DNA of 64,000 nt from Candidatus Limnocylindrales bacterium (GTDB lineage Bacteria; Moduliflexota; Moduliflexia; Moduliflexales; JAUQPW01): the NCBI GenBank assembly GCA_035559535.1, contig DATMBG010000012.1:1-64000 (forward strand), in the 5' to 3' direction. How positions within the stretch are numbered: the stretch's first letter is position 1; each line of letters starts with the position of its first letter. The notes under the pieces are model-generated. The model worked only from the letters and a program-made list of their open reading frames with translations. It made no database searches and was not told the DNA's origin. This document shows, one piece after another, positions 52,157 through 60,518 of this stretch. Position numbers and translations under genes: made by a program.

Positions 52157-53146
52157 TTGCAGAAAATAATTACCCAACTTCGAAAGCTCCTCTCTACCCT
52201 TTGGATGACCTTACTGGTCCTGAGTGGATGTGGAGGACCCATCCAAAAAATGCCCGAGTTGGCTCAAGAAGCCATCAAACTCAATAACAAAGGTTTTGAC
52301 TATTATCGAGAAGGACATCTGGAGCAGGCACTGGAGAATTATCAAAAGGCCCTGGAGATCAATCGGGTGATAGATAACCGTCGAGGTGTTGCAGCAAGTT
52401 TAAATAATATCGGAGCCCTTTATGAACGCCGTGGAGACCTGGATCAGGCACTTCGATATTATCAACAAGCTTTGGAAGAAAATAAGCAGGCCGGAAATGA
52501 GGCGGGCGTGGTAGCGAATCTTAATAATATCGGAGGTATCTACGAAACCCGAGGAGACCTGGCGACCGCCTGGAAATATTATCAAGAGGCTTTAAATCTC
52601 AGTGAAAAAATCAATGACGACGCAGGTCGCGCCGTTTCTCTGAATAATATAGGCCACTGGTTAAAACAAAAGGGATATTATCCAGATGCCTTGAAGAACT
52701 ATCAAAAAGCCCTGGAAATTGATACCAGGCTTAAAAATAAGGCCGGGATGGCTATCCGGTTGAATAACATAGGTGCCGTTTATCAGGCTCTGGGGGATCT
52801 GGATAAAGCCCTGGAGTATTACCAACAGGCCTTGGAGTTAGATAAGCAAATTGAGAATTTGGAAGGAATCGCTGCAGGGCTTATGAATATTGCAGAAATA
52901 CAAAAAACCCAGGGCCATCTGGATGTAGCCCTGGATTATTATGAACGGGCTTTAACGGTAAACCAGGCCCTGGGTAACGAAACCCAGACTTCTTATACTT
53001 TAAGGAAAATTGCGGAAATTTATCAGGCCAAAAAAGAAGACGGAAAAGCCCGAGAATATTATCAAAGAGCTTTACAATCTCTGCCGGCTTCCAAAGGAGA
53101 AAAAAAACTCATCGGGGAAATCCAGTCCGGTAATAACACCCGATAG
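52157..53146 (+). CDS. TPR lipoprotein following mlaEFD
   Basis: A 329-residue protein with a lipoprotein signal (LVLSGC, acylated Cys at residue 25) and at least six TPR-type repeats of about 40 residues, each marked by a core like LNNIGALYERRGDLDQALRY. The repeats are of the NB-ARC/Kinesin-light-chain style (NNIG, YYQQALE). It lies directly after mlaD where mlaC or mlaB would be expected, which suggests an accessory role in the same envelope system. The TTG start at 52157 gives the signal peptide; no nearer ATG keeps the lipobox. Confidence 0.8.
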   Translation: MQKIITQLRKLLSTLWMTLLVLSGCGGPIQKMPELAQEAIKLNNKGFDYYREGHLEQALENYQKALEINRVIDNRRGVAASLNNIGALYERRGDLDQALRYYQQALEENKQAGNEAGVVANLNNIGGIYETRGDLATAWKYYQEALNLSEKINDDAGRAVSLNNIGHWLKQKGYYPDALKNYQKALEIDTRLKNKAGMAIRLNNIGAVYQALGDLDKALEYYQQALELDKQIENLEGIAAGLMNIAEIQKTQGHLDVALDYYERALTVNQALGNETQTSYTLRKIAEIYQAKKEDGKAREYYQRALQSLPASKGEKKLIGEIQSGNNTR

Positions 53147-53480
53147 CCCACGCGACCTTTCAGGGGTTCTCCAACCCTCTTCCCAGGATCTGTCCTGGAT
53201 CCTCCATGCTGGCCTTCCCACCTTATCTTCCCCTGAACGGGAAGAAAAAGAGATACAACGTAGCCTCTCCTCAACCCTTGTAACAAATTTCCCAATAGCC
53301 CGATGGGGAATAGATTTCAAATCTCCATCCTTACCCTCTACAAAAACCACCCAACTGATAGGCCAGCCCCTCCTATCCTCGGGTTTGGTCGTAAAACCGG
53401 AAAAGGACTCAAGACAGAGTTTTGGGTACCATGGAAGAATAAGGGAGGAAGATCCTGCTCTACGATTCGGTTTTTAGGAT
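53147..53480. other. Spacer without a supported gene
   Basis: C/T-rich 330-base stretch between converging genes. Overlapping frames exist in several directions, but none has a ribosome-binding site, family motif or gene-like composition. Confidence 0.4.
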
Positions 53481-54068
53481 CTATTCGACCCCCACTACTT
53501 CCCTCAAAACATCATAGAGGGGAAGTTTTTCTTCTCTGTCTTCGATATATAAGATGGCTACAATATAGTCGAGCACCTTCTTCAAGAAAATTTCGTCCTT
53601 TCCTACCAGTCTATCGACAATTTTATAGAGGAGGTCTTTCCGACTGAAATGCTGTCCTTCAAAAATAAGTCCATCGAAGGTGGCATGGGTTTGGAGATAG
53701 GATAAGATCATCTTCTTTTGATCTTCACCCAAACCTTCAATAGCCTGCAAAAGCTCTTTGTCCTGAGCCGAAAGGGTAACCCCCATGTAGGGTTTTCCAC
53801 CAGTTTCACCCTGCAGGATAAACTCTTCATTTAAATACTTAGAGGCTTCTCGAGCATCCCGATTAAAATAGGCGAAGTCACGGAACCACTCCCGATTTAC
53901 CTTCAAGGCATCTGCCAATTTATATAGAATGAGCATGTCCTTTGGAATTCGCATGCCATCTTCGATATGTTTAATATAAGCATCGGAAATCCCTGCTCTC
54001 TCAGCCAGTTCCTTTTTGTTTAGACCTAACTTTTCTCTTCTGGATGAAACGAATTCATGAAACTTCAT
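53481..54068 (-). CDS. XRE-family transcriptional regulator
   Basis: A 195-residue protein. The N-terminal helix-turn-helix (residues about 5-60, RREKLGLNKKELAERAGISD then YIKHIEDGMRIP) is of the Cro/CI (XRE) type. The rest (about 65-195) is helical with no recognised domain; it may mediate dimerisation (LEDREEKLPLYDVLREVVG-like end). GAGGTAAGG before the ATG is a good ribosome-binding site. An inverted repeat TTAAGTGT...ACACTTAA upstream could be its operator. The same word appears in the promoter of the CHASE2 cyclase gene. Confidence 0.85.
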   Translation of the reverse strand: MKFHEFVSSRREKLGLNKKELAERAGISDAYIKHIEDGMRIPKDMLILYKLADALKVNREWFRDFAYFNRDAREASKYLNEEFILQGETGGKPYMGVTLSAQDKELLQAIEGLGEDQKKMILSYLQTHATFDGLIFEGQHFSRKDLLYKIVDRLVGKDEIFLKKVLDYIVAILYIEDREEKLPLYDVLREVVGVE

Positions 54069-54143
54069 ACCTTACCTCTATTTCATGGGTTTGTTTGATA
54101 ACTCTTTCACAAATAAACGTTAATCTCGATTAATAAAAATTAG

Positions 54144-54180
54144 TTAAGTGTAAAATCCTTTCATTCAAATAGACACTTAA
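54144..54180. promoter_or_regulatory. Operator-like inverted repeat upstream of the XRE gene
   Basis: TTAAGTGT (54144-54151) and ACACTTAA (54173-54180) are perfect inverted arms 21 bases apart, centred roughly two helical turns apart in an A+T-rich promoter region. Confidence 0.5.
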
Positions 54181-54233
54181 GTTTTAAAAGAGTTTAATCA
54201 ATCTGAAACAAAAAGAGATATTTTTATGCAATT

Positions 54234-54503
54234 CTAAAATTTACTATAGTTTGGGGGGAGTTCCCCCTCTTTCATGACCAGGGGAGGGAAGAAATAAAAG
54301 ATAAACGGGACCATCCAACCGGGGTAGAAGGAGACAATAGTTCCCACGACCCGGTAGTCGGCTATAGGGCAGGTTTTAGGAGGTTGTAGCTTAACACAGG
54401 GAATACTTGGATTCTCATCCAGATTAAGCGAATCCACCTGGTAACCCATGAATAAAATTAGGTAGTGTGGGAGTCGAGACGGGTCTTTTCTGTCTATCAA
54501 CAC
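54234..54503 (-). CDS. Doubtful small protein, possibly a gene remnant
   Basis: An 89-residue frame. A segment with PCVKLQPPKTCPIADYRVVG and one hydrophobic stretch (IVSFYPGWMVPFIFYFF) looks protein-like, but the N-terminus is not convincing and no ribosome-binding site is evident. It may be a fragment of a former membrane protein or a chance frame. It lies between the XRE operator region and a mosaic repeat. Confidence 0.3.
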   Translation of the reverse strand: MLIDRKDPSRLPHYLILFMGYQVDSLNLDENPSIPCVKLQPPKTCPIADYRVVGTIVSFYPGWMVPFIFYFFPPLVMKEGELPPNYSKF

Positions 54504-54559
54504 TCGGGTTCCCGGGGTAGCTGTATCAATTTAGTAAGTGGAAGAAGAAACACCCCTAT

Positions 54560-54713
54560 CCCCCTATGGGCCAGGATAAGACTGTTAGCCCCGACGGGGC
54601 AGCCTGTTTAACTTGAAAAAATTATGAATTCTGAATCTCCCGACTTGCGTCGAGGGCTCCCAACCGTCTGCCCCTGACAGGGCTTTTCAGTCCTTATACC
54701 AGGACTGAAGTCC
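54560..54713. repeat. Mosaic MITE-like repeat at the pckG 3' end
   Basis: Pieces include GGGCCAGGATAAGACTGTTA, AGCCCC-GAC-GGGGC arms, CTTGAAAAAATTATGAATTC and GCCCCTGACAGGGCTTTTCA, in the same order as in the spacer at 44270-44481. The right end CAGTCCT...AGGACTG (54690-54709) reaches into the last codons of pckG, so the repeat appears to have contributed the gene's final residues. Confidence 0.6.
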
Positions 54714-56484
54714 CTCTTTTGAGGCGTTTGAGAAGTTTCTGATGCTCCTGTAAAATTTCCTGAGGCAAGGTATCCCCGATTTTATTGAAAAATTCCCTCT
54801 GACTTTCAGCTTCTGCGATCCAATCATCGAGATCGATATTTAAGAGAGTCGATTCGAGTTTTTCCCTGGAGATATTTAAGCCTTCCAGGTTGATACTACT
54901 GGCTTTGGGCAGATAGCCGATGGGACTTTCTACAGCTTCGGCCTTACCAGTGGCTCTTTCAATAATCCATTCCAGGACCCTCAGGTTATCCCCGAATCCG
55001 GGCCAGATAAATTTGCCGGTTTCATCCATTCGGAACCAGTTTACGTGGAAGAGTTTCGGGGGATAGGGTATTTTTTTTCCCATATTGAGCCAGTGTCTGA
55101 AATAATCTCCCATGTTATAACCACAGAATGGGAGCATGGCCATAGGATCCCGACGAACCACCCCTACGCGACCGGTGGCCGCTGCCGTGGTTTCAGAGGC
55201 CATACTTGCCCCCACAAAGACCCCATGTTGCCAATCAAAGGATTGATAAACCAGGGGAGCGACCCGGGCTCTGCGTCCACCGAAAATAATGGCACTGATT
55301 GGTACACCTCTGGGATTTTCCCATTCGGGTGATATGGAAGGACATTGGGAGGCTGGAGCGGTAAACCGGCTGTTGGGATGGGCACCTTTTTCTCCGGAGG
55401 CCGGTGTCCAGGGTCTTCCTCTCCAGTCAATACCTTCTGCAGGAGGATCTTCGAGACCCTCCCACCAAACCGTACCATCCAGCTTTTTTAAAACGTTGGT
55501 GAAAATGGTATTTCTCTGTATGGTAGCCATGGCATTGGGATTTGTTTTCCAATTGGTACCCGGTGCAACTCCAAAAAAACCGGCTTCCGGGTTAATGGCC
55601 CATAATCTTCCGTCTGATCCAATCCTCAGCCAGGCTATATCATCTCCCACCGTCCAGACTTTATAACCCCGTAGCGAGGGGGGTGGGACCAACATGGCCA
55701 GATTTGTTTTCCCACACGCGCTGGGAAAAGCTCCGGCCAGGTAGTGGATCTCTCCCTGGGGATTTTCCACGCCTACAATGAGCATATGTTCGGCCATCCA
55801 CCCTTCTTTTCTCCCTAACCAGGAAGCTATCCGCAAAGCCAGGCATTTTTTCCCGAGTAAGACATTACCTCCATAATTGGATCCCACACTCCAGATGGTA
55901 TTATCTTCTGGAAAATGACAGATGTAACGCCGATCCACGCGAAGGTCAGCCTTACTGTGTAAACCCCTGGTAAAATCGGAGGAGGAACCCAATTCATCCA
56001 AAGCCACCTTACCCATCCGGGTCATGATTCGCATGTTCAGGACTACATAAATACTGTCGGTAAGCTCAATTCCGATCTTGTTGAAGGGGGATCCGGGAAT
56101 GCCCATAAGAAACGGAACCACGTACATGGTTCTTCCTCTCATGGAACCTCTAAAGATATCCCCTAACTTTTTATAGGCCTCTCGGGGGTCCATCCAGTTG
56201 TTGGTGGGCCCTGCATCTTTCTGGGATCTTGAGCAGATGAAGGTTAAGTGTTCAACCCGAGCCACATCATTCTCAGCACTCCGGGCATATAAACAACCCG
56301 GTAATTTTTCTTGATTCAGCTCTTCTACTTCACCGCGTTCTATGGCTTGTTGTGTCAACCGAATTTTCTCCTCCTCAGAGCCATCGCACCACACGATTTC
56401 ATCCGGCTGGCAAAGTTTTGCCATTTCCTCAACCCAGGCTAAAAGAGTTTTATTGTTCGTCGGTGTTTGATCGGTCCTTTTCAT
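54694..56484 (-). CDS. pckG: Phosphoenolpyruvate carboxykinase (GTP)
   Basis: A 596-residue enzyme that makes phosphoenolpyruvate from oxaloacetate and GTP, the first committed step of gluconeogenesis. The GTP-type signature FPSACGKTN contains the reactive C257 and P-loop K259. [20 protein letters not shown] is the substrate loop, and VGDDIAWL carries a metal-binding Asp. Length fits the GTP family (about 600-620), not the ATP family. The C-terminal LVLV-like end coincides with a repeat boundary. The start MKRTDQTP is normal for bacterial members. Confidence 0.97.
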   Translation of the reverse strand: MKRTDQTPTNNKTLLAWVEEMAKLCQPDEIVWCDGSEEEKIRLTQQAIERGEVEELNQEKLPGCLYARSAENDVARVEHLTFICSRSQKDAGPTNNWMDPREAYKKLGDIFRGSMRGRTMYVVPFLMGIPGSPFNKIGIELTDSIYVVLNMRIMTRMGKVALDELGSSSDFTRGLHSKADLRVDRRYICHFPEDNTIWSVGSNYGGNVLLGKKCLALRIASWLGRKEGWMAEHMLIVGVENPQGEIHYLAGAFPSACGKTNLAMLVPPPSLRGYKVWTVGDDIAWLRIGSDGRLWAINPEAGFFGVAPGTNWKTNPNAMATIQRNTIFTNVLKKLDGTVWWEGLEDPPAEGIDWRGRPWTPASGEKGAHPNSRFTAPASQCPSISPEWENPRGVPISAIIFGGRRARVAPLVYQSFDWQHGVFVGASMASETTAAATGRVGVVRRDPMAMLPFCGYNMGDYFRHWLNMGKKIPYPPKLFHVNWFRMDETGKFIWPGFGDNLRVLEWIIERATGKAEAVESPIGYLPKASSINLEGLNISREKLESTLLNIDLDDWIAEAESQREFFNKIGDTLPQEILQEHQKLLKRLKRGTSVLV

Positions 56485-56565
56485 AAGGATGTGTAGTAAT
56501 GATTTTGGTCGTTTACGTTACTAAAGTGACTGGTTTAAGAACGACTAAAGCCGTTACTACCCCTC

Positions 56566-57339
56566 TTATTGGCCCTTAAAGTGGGCTTCTCGTTTTTCGA
56601 TAAACGCTTTCATTCCTTCTGTTTTGTCCTCAGTGGCAAAAAGAAGATTGAAGCACTGAGACTCAATGGCCAGGCCACTTTCCAGATCAACATTAAGGCC
56701 GTGAAGGATCGATTGTTTAGCCATCTTAACGGCCAGGGGTGGACGTTTAGCCAGTTCAGCCGCTAACTTCTTAGCTTCCGCAACGACCTGCCCTTTTGGA
56801 ACCACCCGGTTAACAAGACCCCATCGCTCGGCCTGAGCTGCATCGATAAAATTCCCCAGCAGGACCATCTCCATGGCCCGATGTTTTCCAACCAGTCGCG
56901 GAAGCCTTTGAGTTCCCCCGGCCCCCGGCATAATTCCCAACTTAATTTCCGGTTGCCCGAATTTGGCCGACTCAGAGGCGATGACAATGTCGCAACACAT
57001 AACCAGTTCGCAACCTCCCCCCAAGGCGTATCCACTAACCGCTGCGATCATAGGCTTGGTAATTTTACGGATTCGTTGCCAGGTATTCCCATGGACTCCC
57101 TGCATCATCTGAACGGCATCCCGGGTTACCATCTCTTTAATGTCGGCCCCTGCGGCAAAATTTTCTTCTCCCCCGGTCAGGATAATCACCCGCAGCTCCG
57201 GGTCTGCCTCCCAGGTTTCCAAAGCCTCTGCAAGTTCCTTCATGAGAGCCGGATTTAAAGCATTTAATACTTTAGGTCTATTCAGCGTGATGGTTCCCAC
57301 GGCCCCCTCTTTCTCTACCAGGATATATTCATAGCCCAT
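56566..57339 (-). CDS. Enoyl-CoA hydratase/isomerase-family protein
   Basis: A 257-residue crotonase-fold enzyme, probably an enoyl-CoA hydratase of beta-oxidation or short-chain metabolism. [16 protein letters not shown] and [20 protein letters not shown] form the oxyanion hole; the catalytic Glu pair falls at GGCELVM and [16 protein letters not shown]. Start ATG 57339 ([15 protein letters not shown]) is the family start; an earlier start would lie in the repeat at 57346-57427. It follows pckG's upstream side by about 80 bases, in the same direction, so the two may be co-transcribed. Confidence 0.92.
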   Translation of the reverse strand: MGYEYILVEKEGAVGTITLNRPKVLNALNPALMKELAEALETWEADPELRVIILTGGEENFAAGADIKEMVTRDAVQMMQGVHGNTWQRIRKITKPMIAAVSGYALGGGCELVMCCDIVIASESAKFGQPEIKLGIMPGAGGTQRLPRLVGKHRAMEMVLLGNFIDAAQAERWGLVNRVVPKGQVVAEAKKLAAELAKRPPLAVKMAKQSILHGLNVDLESGLAIESQCFNLLFATEDKTEGMKAFIEKREAHFKGQ

Positions 57340-57345
57340 AGCCTT

Positions 57346-57427
57346 AAAAAGGTAAAAGGTAAAAGGTAAAAAAGGTGAAAGGAAAGATCCGCTTGACCCT
57401 TTCACCTTTCGCCTTTCACCTTTTGCC
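57346..57427. repeat. Palindromic heptamer-array element, copy 4 (AAAAGGT type)
   Basis: The left arm has four or five tandem AAAAGGT units (57346-57382). A 15-base core follows. The right arm has the inverted units (ACCCTTTCACCTTTCGCC and onward to 57427). It fills the spacer between the enoyl-CoA hydratase start and the J-domain gene stop. Same architecture as the other facing-array elements. Confidence 0.75.
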
Positions 57428-57449
57428 TGGTCCTTTGTTGGGTCCTTTA

Positions 57450-58316
57450 TCAGGACACTTGAATTTCCAGATATAAATCCCCTACGGCCCCATCCCGGGT
57501 TTTCAATCCCTTCCCTTTCAACCGCAATCGGGTTCCTGCCCGAATTCCAGCCGGAATTTTAATTCTTACCCTCTCGGTCTTTCCATTGGTCTGGTAATTA
57601 AAGATTTTTTCGGTGCCGTGGATGGCTTCTTGAAGGGAAATAGAAAGAACCGAAAAGAGATCTAAACCCTTTTTTTGAGGCGATTCGGCCGGGGCTTCCA
57701 GAATTCCGGCGAGTTTCTTTAAGAGATAATGCCCAACCTTCCGACCTATTTTTTTCGCCCACTGATTCAGAAAACCTGCAGGTTGTTGACCTCTGGTTTC
57801 TCCGGCTTCTGATCTGACCCAGGTCCCGTTAAAAGGTCTATAACTTCGATAGAAAACCCCGCCGGGGGTTGTAAAGATAAAGGTATTGATCCCACCTCTC
57901 TTCCCGCCGGAAAGTAGATGGTCCCAGAAAGCCTGATCCAGTCGGAGCCCCATCCGGCTAAACTCTTCATGGAGTTGATCGAAAATATCCCGGGTCAAGG
58001 GGTTATTAAAAAGATCCCTCAAAATATCTTGCTGGGAATAGTTGAAACCCTGGCTGTAGGTCTGTCCTGTATGGGTCGAATCCCATGGGGAATTTCTTAA
58101 CTGATCGTACTGCCACCTCTTGTCTTTATCCATTAAAACCGCATAGGCTTCACTGATATCTTTAAACCTCTCTTCAGCTTGTTTATTTCCGGGATTTCGG
58201 TCTGGATGATATTTAAAGGCTAATTGCCGGTAAGCCCGTTTTATCTCTTCTTCGCTGGCTTCCGGCTTAATTCCAAGGATTCCGTAATAGTCTTTATTAA
58301 ATACATTTCGTGGCAT
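57450..58316 (-). CDS. J-domain protein with DnaJ C-terminal domain
   Basis: A 288-residue DnaJ-type co-chaperone that should stimulate a DnaK ATPase. The N-terminal J domain (residues about 8-75) has the HPD triad in [10 protein letters not shown]. There is a Gly-poor linker, then a DnaJ substrate-binding domain (about 205-288: [41 protein letters not shown]). It lacks the cysteine-rich zinc fingers, so it is the CbpA (class B) type, but shorter than usual because only one C-terminal beta domain is complete. It follows a second J-domain gene by 12 bases. Confidence 0.88.
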   Translation of the reverse strand: MPRNVFNKDYYGILGIKPEASEEEIKRAYRQLAFKYHPDRNPGNKQAEERFKDISEAYAVLMDKDKRWQYDQLRNSPWDSTHTGQTYSQGFNYSQQDILRDLFNNPLTRDIFDQLHEEFSRMGLRLDQAFWDHLLSGGKRGGINTFIFTTPGGVFYRSYRPFNGTWVRSEAGETRGQQPAGFLNQWAKKIGRKVGHYLLKKLAGILEAPAESPQKKGLDLFSVLSISLQEAIHGTEKIFNYQTNGKTERVRIKIPAGIRAGTRLRLKGKGLKTRDGAVGDLYLEIQVS

Positions 58317-58328
58317 TTCAGGACTCCT

Positions 58329-58742
58329 TTACCATCTAAAAAAGAAATCCTCCCAGGGGGCTTCTTCCAACCATTGTTGCAATCGGTTCAACTCCTGCCA
58401 TAGCCGATTGAAAACATAATCGGCAAAGGGATCATGGAAAAAATCCCGTACCAGGGGTTCCGGTGCATAACCCCTACGCCGGGGGGAGGTAACCCGAAGG
58501 TGATATTCCAGGGACCGCTTCCGGGCCCGATCATACTCCCCTCTTTTTTCTTTATCCATTAAAACCGCATAGGCTTCACCGATTTCTTTGAACTTTTCCT
58601 CGGCTTCCTTATCCCCTGGGTTTCGATCCGGATGATATTGCAAGGCCAGTAATCGATAAGCTTTTTTGATCTCCTCACCGCTGGCTTCTGGATGGACTTC
58701 CAGGATCTTATAATAATCCTTCATTAAGGGATACCAAAACAT
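58329..58742 (-). CDS. Short J-domain protein
   Basis: A 137-residue protein. The J domain has the HPD motif in [10 protein letters not shown] and is very like that of the next gene ([20 protein letters not shown] against [20 protein letters not shown]). The tail (about 80-137) holds a helical segment ([23 protein letters not shown]-like) with no DnaJ C-terminal domain. It was probably made by tandem duplication and loss, or serves as a separate DnaK recruiter. ATG 58742 has AGGTAGGGG before it; ATG 58724 is an alternative. Confidence 0.85.
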   Translation of the reverse strand: MFWYPLMKDYYKILEVHPEASGEEIKKAYRLLALQYHPDRNPGDKEAEEKFKEIGEAYAVLMDKEKRGEYDRARKRSLEYHLRVTSPRRRGYAPEPLVRDFFHDPFADYVFNRLWQELNRLQQWLEEAPWEDFFFRW

Positions 58743-59019
58743 TTTTATCCCCCCTACCTGATCCTCTTCGAAGCTTTCTTATCTTAACTCTTTAAAAAAC
58801 TGTACCTTTACGATTCTCCCTAAAGGTACAGAAACATGGAGGAAAGTCTAACTTCTGATCTTATCGGGCTCTCTATGCCTCTGTGGTTTGAGATTTCTGC
58901 AAAAGTATCGTAAAAAGGTAGCTTTATTTATCATAATGCAGTATCTCCCCTCCCTTGTCAAGGATAGAAGATAGGAAGTAGAAGGGACGGAGGCCTGGAT
59001 ATTTACTTTTTATGATTTT
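58743..59019. other. Spacer without a recognised gene
   Basis: It holds TGTACCTTTACG...CTAAAGGTACA (about 58801-58831), an inverted pair with 10-base arms that could be a terminator or operator. No gene. Confidence 0.4.
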
Positions 59020-59865
59020 TTACCTGTAGGGTTTTTGAAAGTGCAGGATAAAGTTGTACATAACATAACACTCTAAGGCAAAGGGTGGGAATCCCAGGAA
59101 GCCTAATAAGGGCATCTCAAAAACTTTTAGGAAATCTCCGACAAAGGGGACGGTGTAAACCCATTTGGATCCGGCCCAGTAGTTCCAGAATTCCCAGAGA
59201 AATCCACAAACCAATCCGGCTAACAGCAAAGAGTAGATCTTAGTTAAACGTCCATTTTCCAGATCCCGGAGTAAGGATTTCTCTCCCAACCAGTAGTTGA
59301 TGGGATCCAGGAAAAAAACGAAACTCCCCCAGACCAGGGGGAAGGTATATGTGGGAAATAAAAAAGGAACAATCAAGGTAATTACGCCGATTCCCAGGGA
59401 TAGGTAAAGCAATCTTGGAGTGATTTTCCATCTCTTCGTAGTGGAACCTTGAAAAATCCCCAGGGCTTCGATAAAGTCGGTGGTTTCAAAAATGCCGGGA
59501 AGTACGGTGGCGAAGGAAATGGTATAACCTAACAGGTTAACTCCCAAGGATTGGGGTAAACCTACATAACGCCAGTTTTGAATAAAAATATTGTACACCT
59601 CAAACACCAGCCATACTAAAACGGACCAGGGTAACATCAGGAGGAATTCTTTGGGTCGATTTACGATCAAGGACTGACCTTTTAACTTGAAGATAACACT
59701 ATCCAGGAAGAGAATATACCCGTACCAGGCAAAGGGGTAAAAGAAAGTGACAAAGGGTTCAACCTTCAAAAACATCAGGACTTCGGCCACCACCAGCGTA
59801 AAGAGTCCGATATAACCATGAAGCTTGAGGCCCTTAGCGTGAAAAGGTAAGTTTATTCTGTTCAT
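59020..59865 (-). CDS. Multi-pass membrane protein with two similar halves
   Basis: A 281-residue protein with about seven to eight hydrophobic helices. Two halves share a pattern: WLVFEVYNIFIQNWRYVGLP then LGYTISFATVLPGIFET, and GFLWEFWNYWAGSKWVYTVP then FEMPLLGFLGFPPFALE. Acidic residues after aromatic FE/WE and the W-Y pair lie inside the membrane, as in proteins with a buried active site. The fold-doubling recalls lycopene-cyclase-like or related conserved membrane families, but I cannot name it. It reads with the CxxC-protein gene that precedes it by 12 bases. Confidence 0.78.
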   Translation of the reverse strand: MNRINLPFHAKGLKLHGYIGLFTLVVAEVLMFLKVEPFVTFFYPFAWYGYILFLDSVIFKLKGQSLIVNRPKEFLLMLPWSVLVWLVFEVYNIFIQNWRYVGLPQSLGVNLLGYTISFATVLPGIFETTDFIEALGIFQGSTTKRWKITPRLLYLSLGIGVITLIVPFLFPTYTFPLVWGSFVFFLDPINYWLGEKSLLRDLENGRLTKIYSLLLAGLVCGFLWEFWNYWAGSKWVYTVPFVGDFLKVFEMPLLGFLGFPPFALECYVMYNFILHFQKPYR

Positions 59866-59877
59866 AGCGTTCAGGTC

Positions 59878-60249
59878 CTACTCAAAACGAAAAAATTCTG
59901 AAGTAGCCGTATAATTACAGGCTTTACAGGAAACCTTCATTTCTTGTGGCCTTAAAAAGATTTCGTTTCGAGCTGAAAAGCATCGGTCACAAGAAATGGT
60001 AAAATCCTTAAATTTAATTCCGGCATACTCACGACCTACCCCATCAATAATTGTGCTATAACCGCTGGGTGGACGACATTGGCGAGGACAGACGGTTTGA
60101 ACCGTTACGAATAATCTTGTAAAGTATCGATGATGAATGACGAGTTCCAGCGAGGCTGGAGATTGGCAGATGTCGCAATGGACCTGGAACCCATCGAGAA
60201 GAAATTTGCGACTGTTTAACTCCTCCTGATTTTTGATTCGAATTTTCAT
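59878..60249 (-). CDS. Small protein with four CxxC pairs, possible zinc-binding
   Basis: A 123-residue protein with cysteine pairs CDIC, CPRQC, CDRC and CKAC placed at roughly even spacing, enough for two zinc sites. The sequence between is beta-rich (LELVIHHRYFTRLFVTVQTV). Start ATG 60249 follows AGGAGGGG by 11 bases; a longer GTG start would lie upstream of that site. It is the first gene of a pair with the membrane protein. No family is recognised. Confidence 0.7.
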   Translation of the reverse strand: MKIRIKNQEELNSRKFLLDGFQVHCDICQSPASLELVIHHRYFTRLFVTVQTVCPRQCRPPSGYSTIIDGVGREYAGIKFKDFTISCDRCFSARNEIFLRPQEMKVSCKACNYTATSEFFRFE

Positions 60250-60279
60250 AATTTGGACATCCCCTCCTTTTCTCTTCAC

Positions 60280-60518
60280 GATTTTCTTAAACTATTCTGT
60301 TAAGTAACGGGATCAGGATATTATTCTCCCGAGTCTACACAAACGGTTGTCATTGCCTTTATTATTCCGTTCCGTAACGAAATTATGATAGAATCATTCC
60401 TTTAAGTAAGTCAAAAAAAAAGTTTAAATTTTTAAAACTGCCTCAAAGCCGGAAGCCCGAGGTCATCCAAAGTCGGAGGTTATTTTGACTTTAGATTTCT
60501 GAATAAAAGGGTGCGGGG
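60280..60518. other. A+T-rich spacer upstream of the CxxC gene
   Basis: On the minus strand it holds TTCGTTACGGAACGG and CCCGTTACTTAAC, two copies of a CGTTAC word about 60 bases apart that may be regulatory. No gene. Confidence 0.4.

Noticed and set aside
53010-53477. A 155-codon frame overlapping the end of the TPR lipoprotein gene
   Set aside because: It is in another frame of a real gene, with no ribosome-binding site and proline/serine-rich composition typical of shadow frames.
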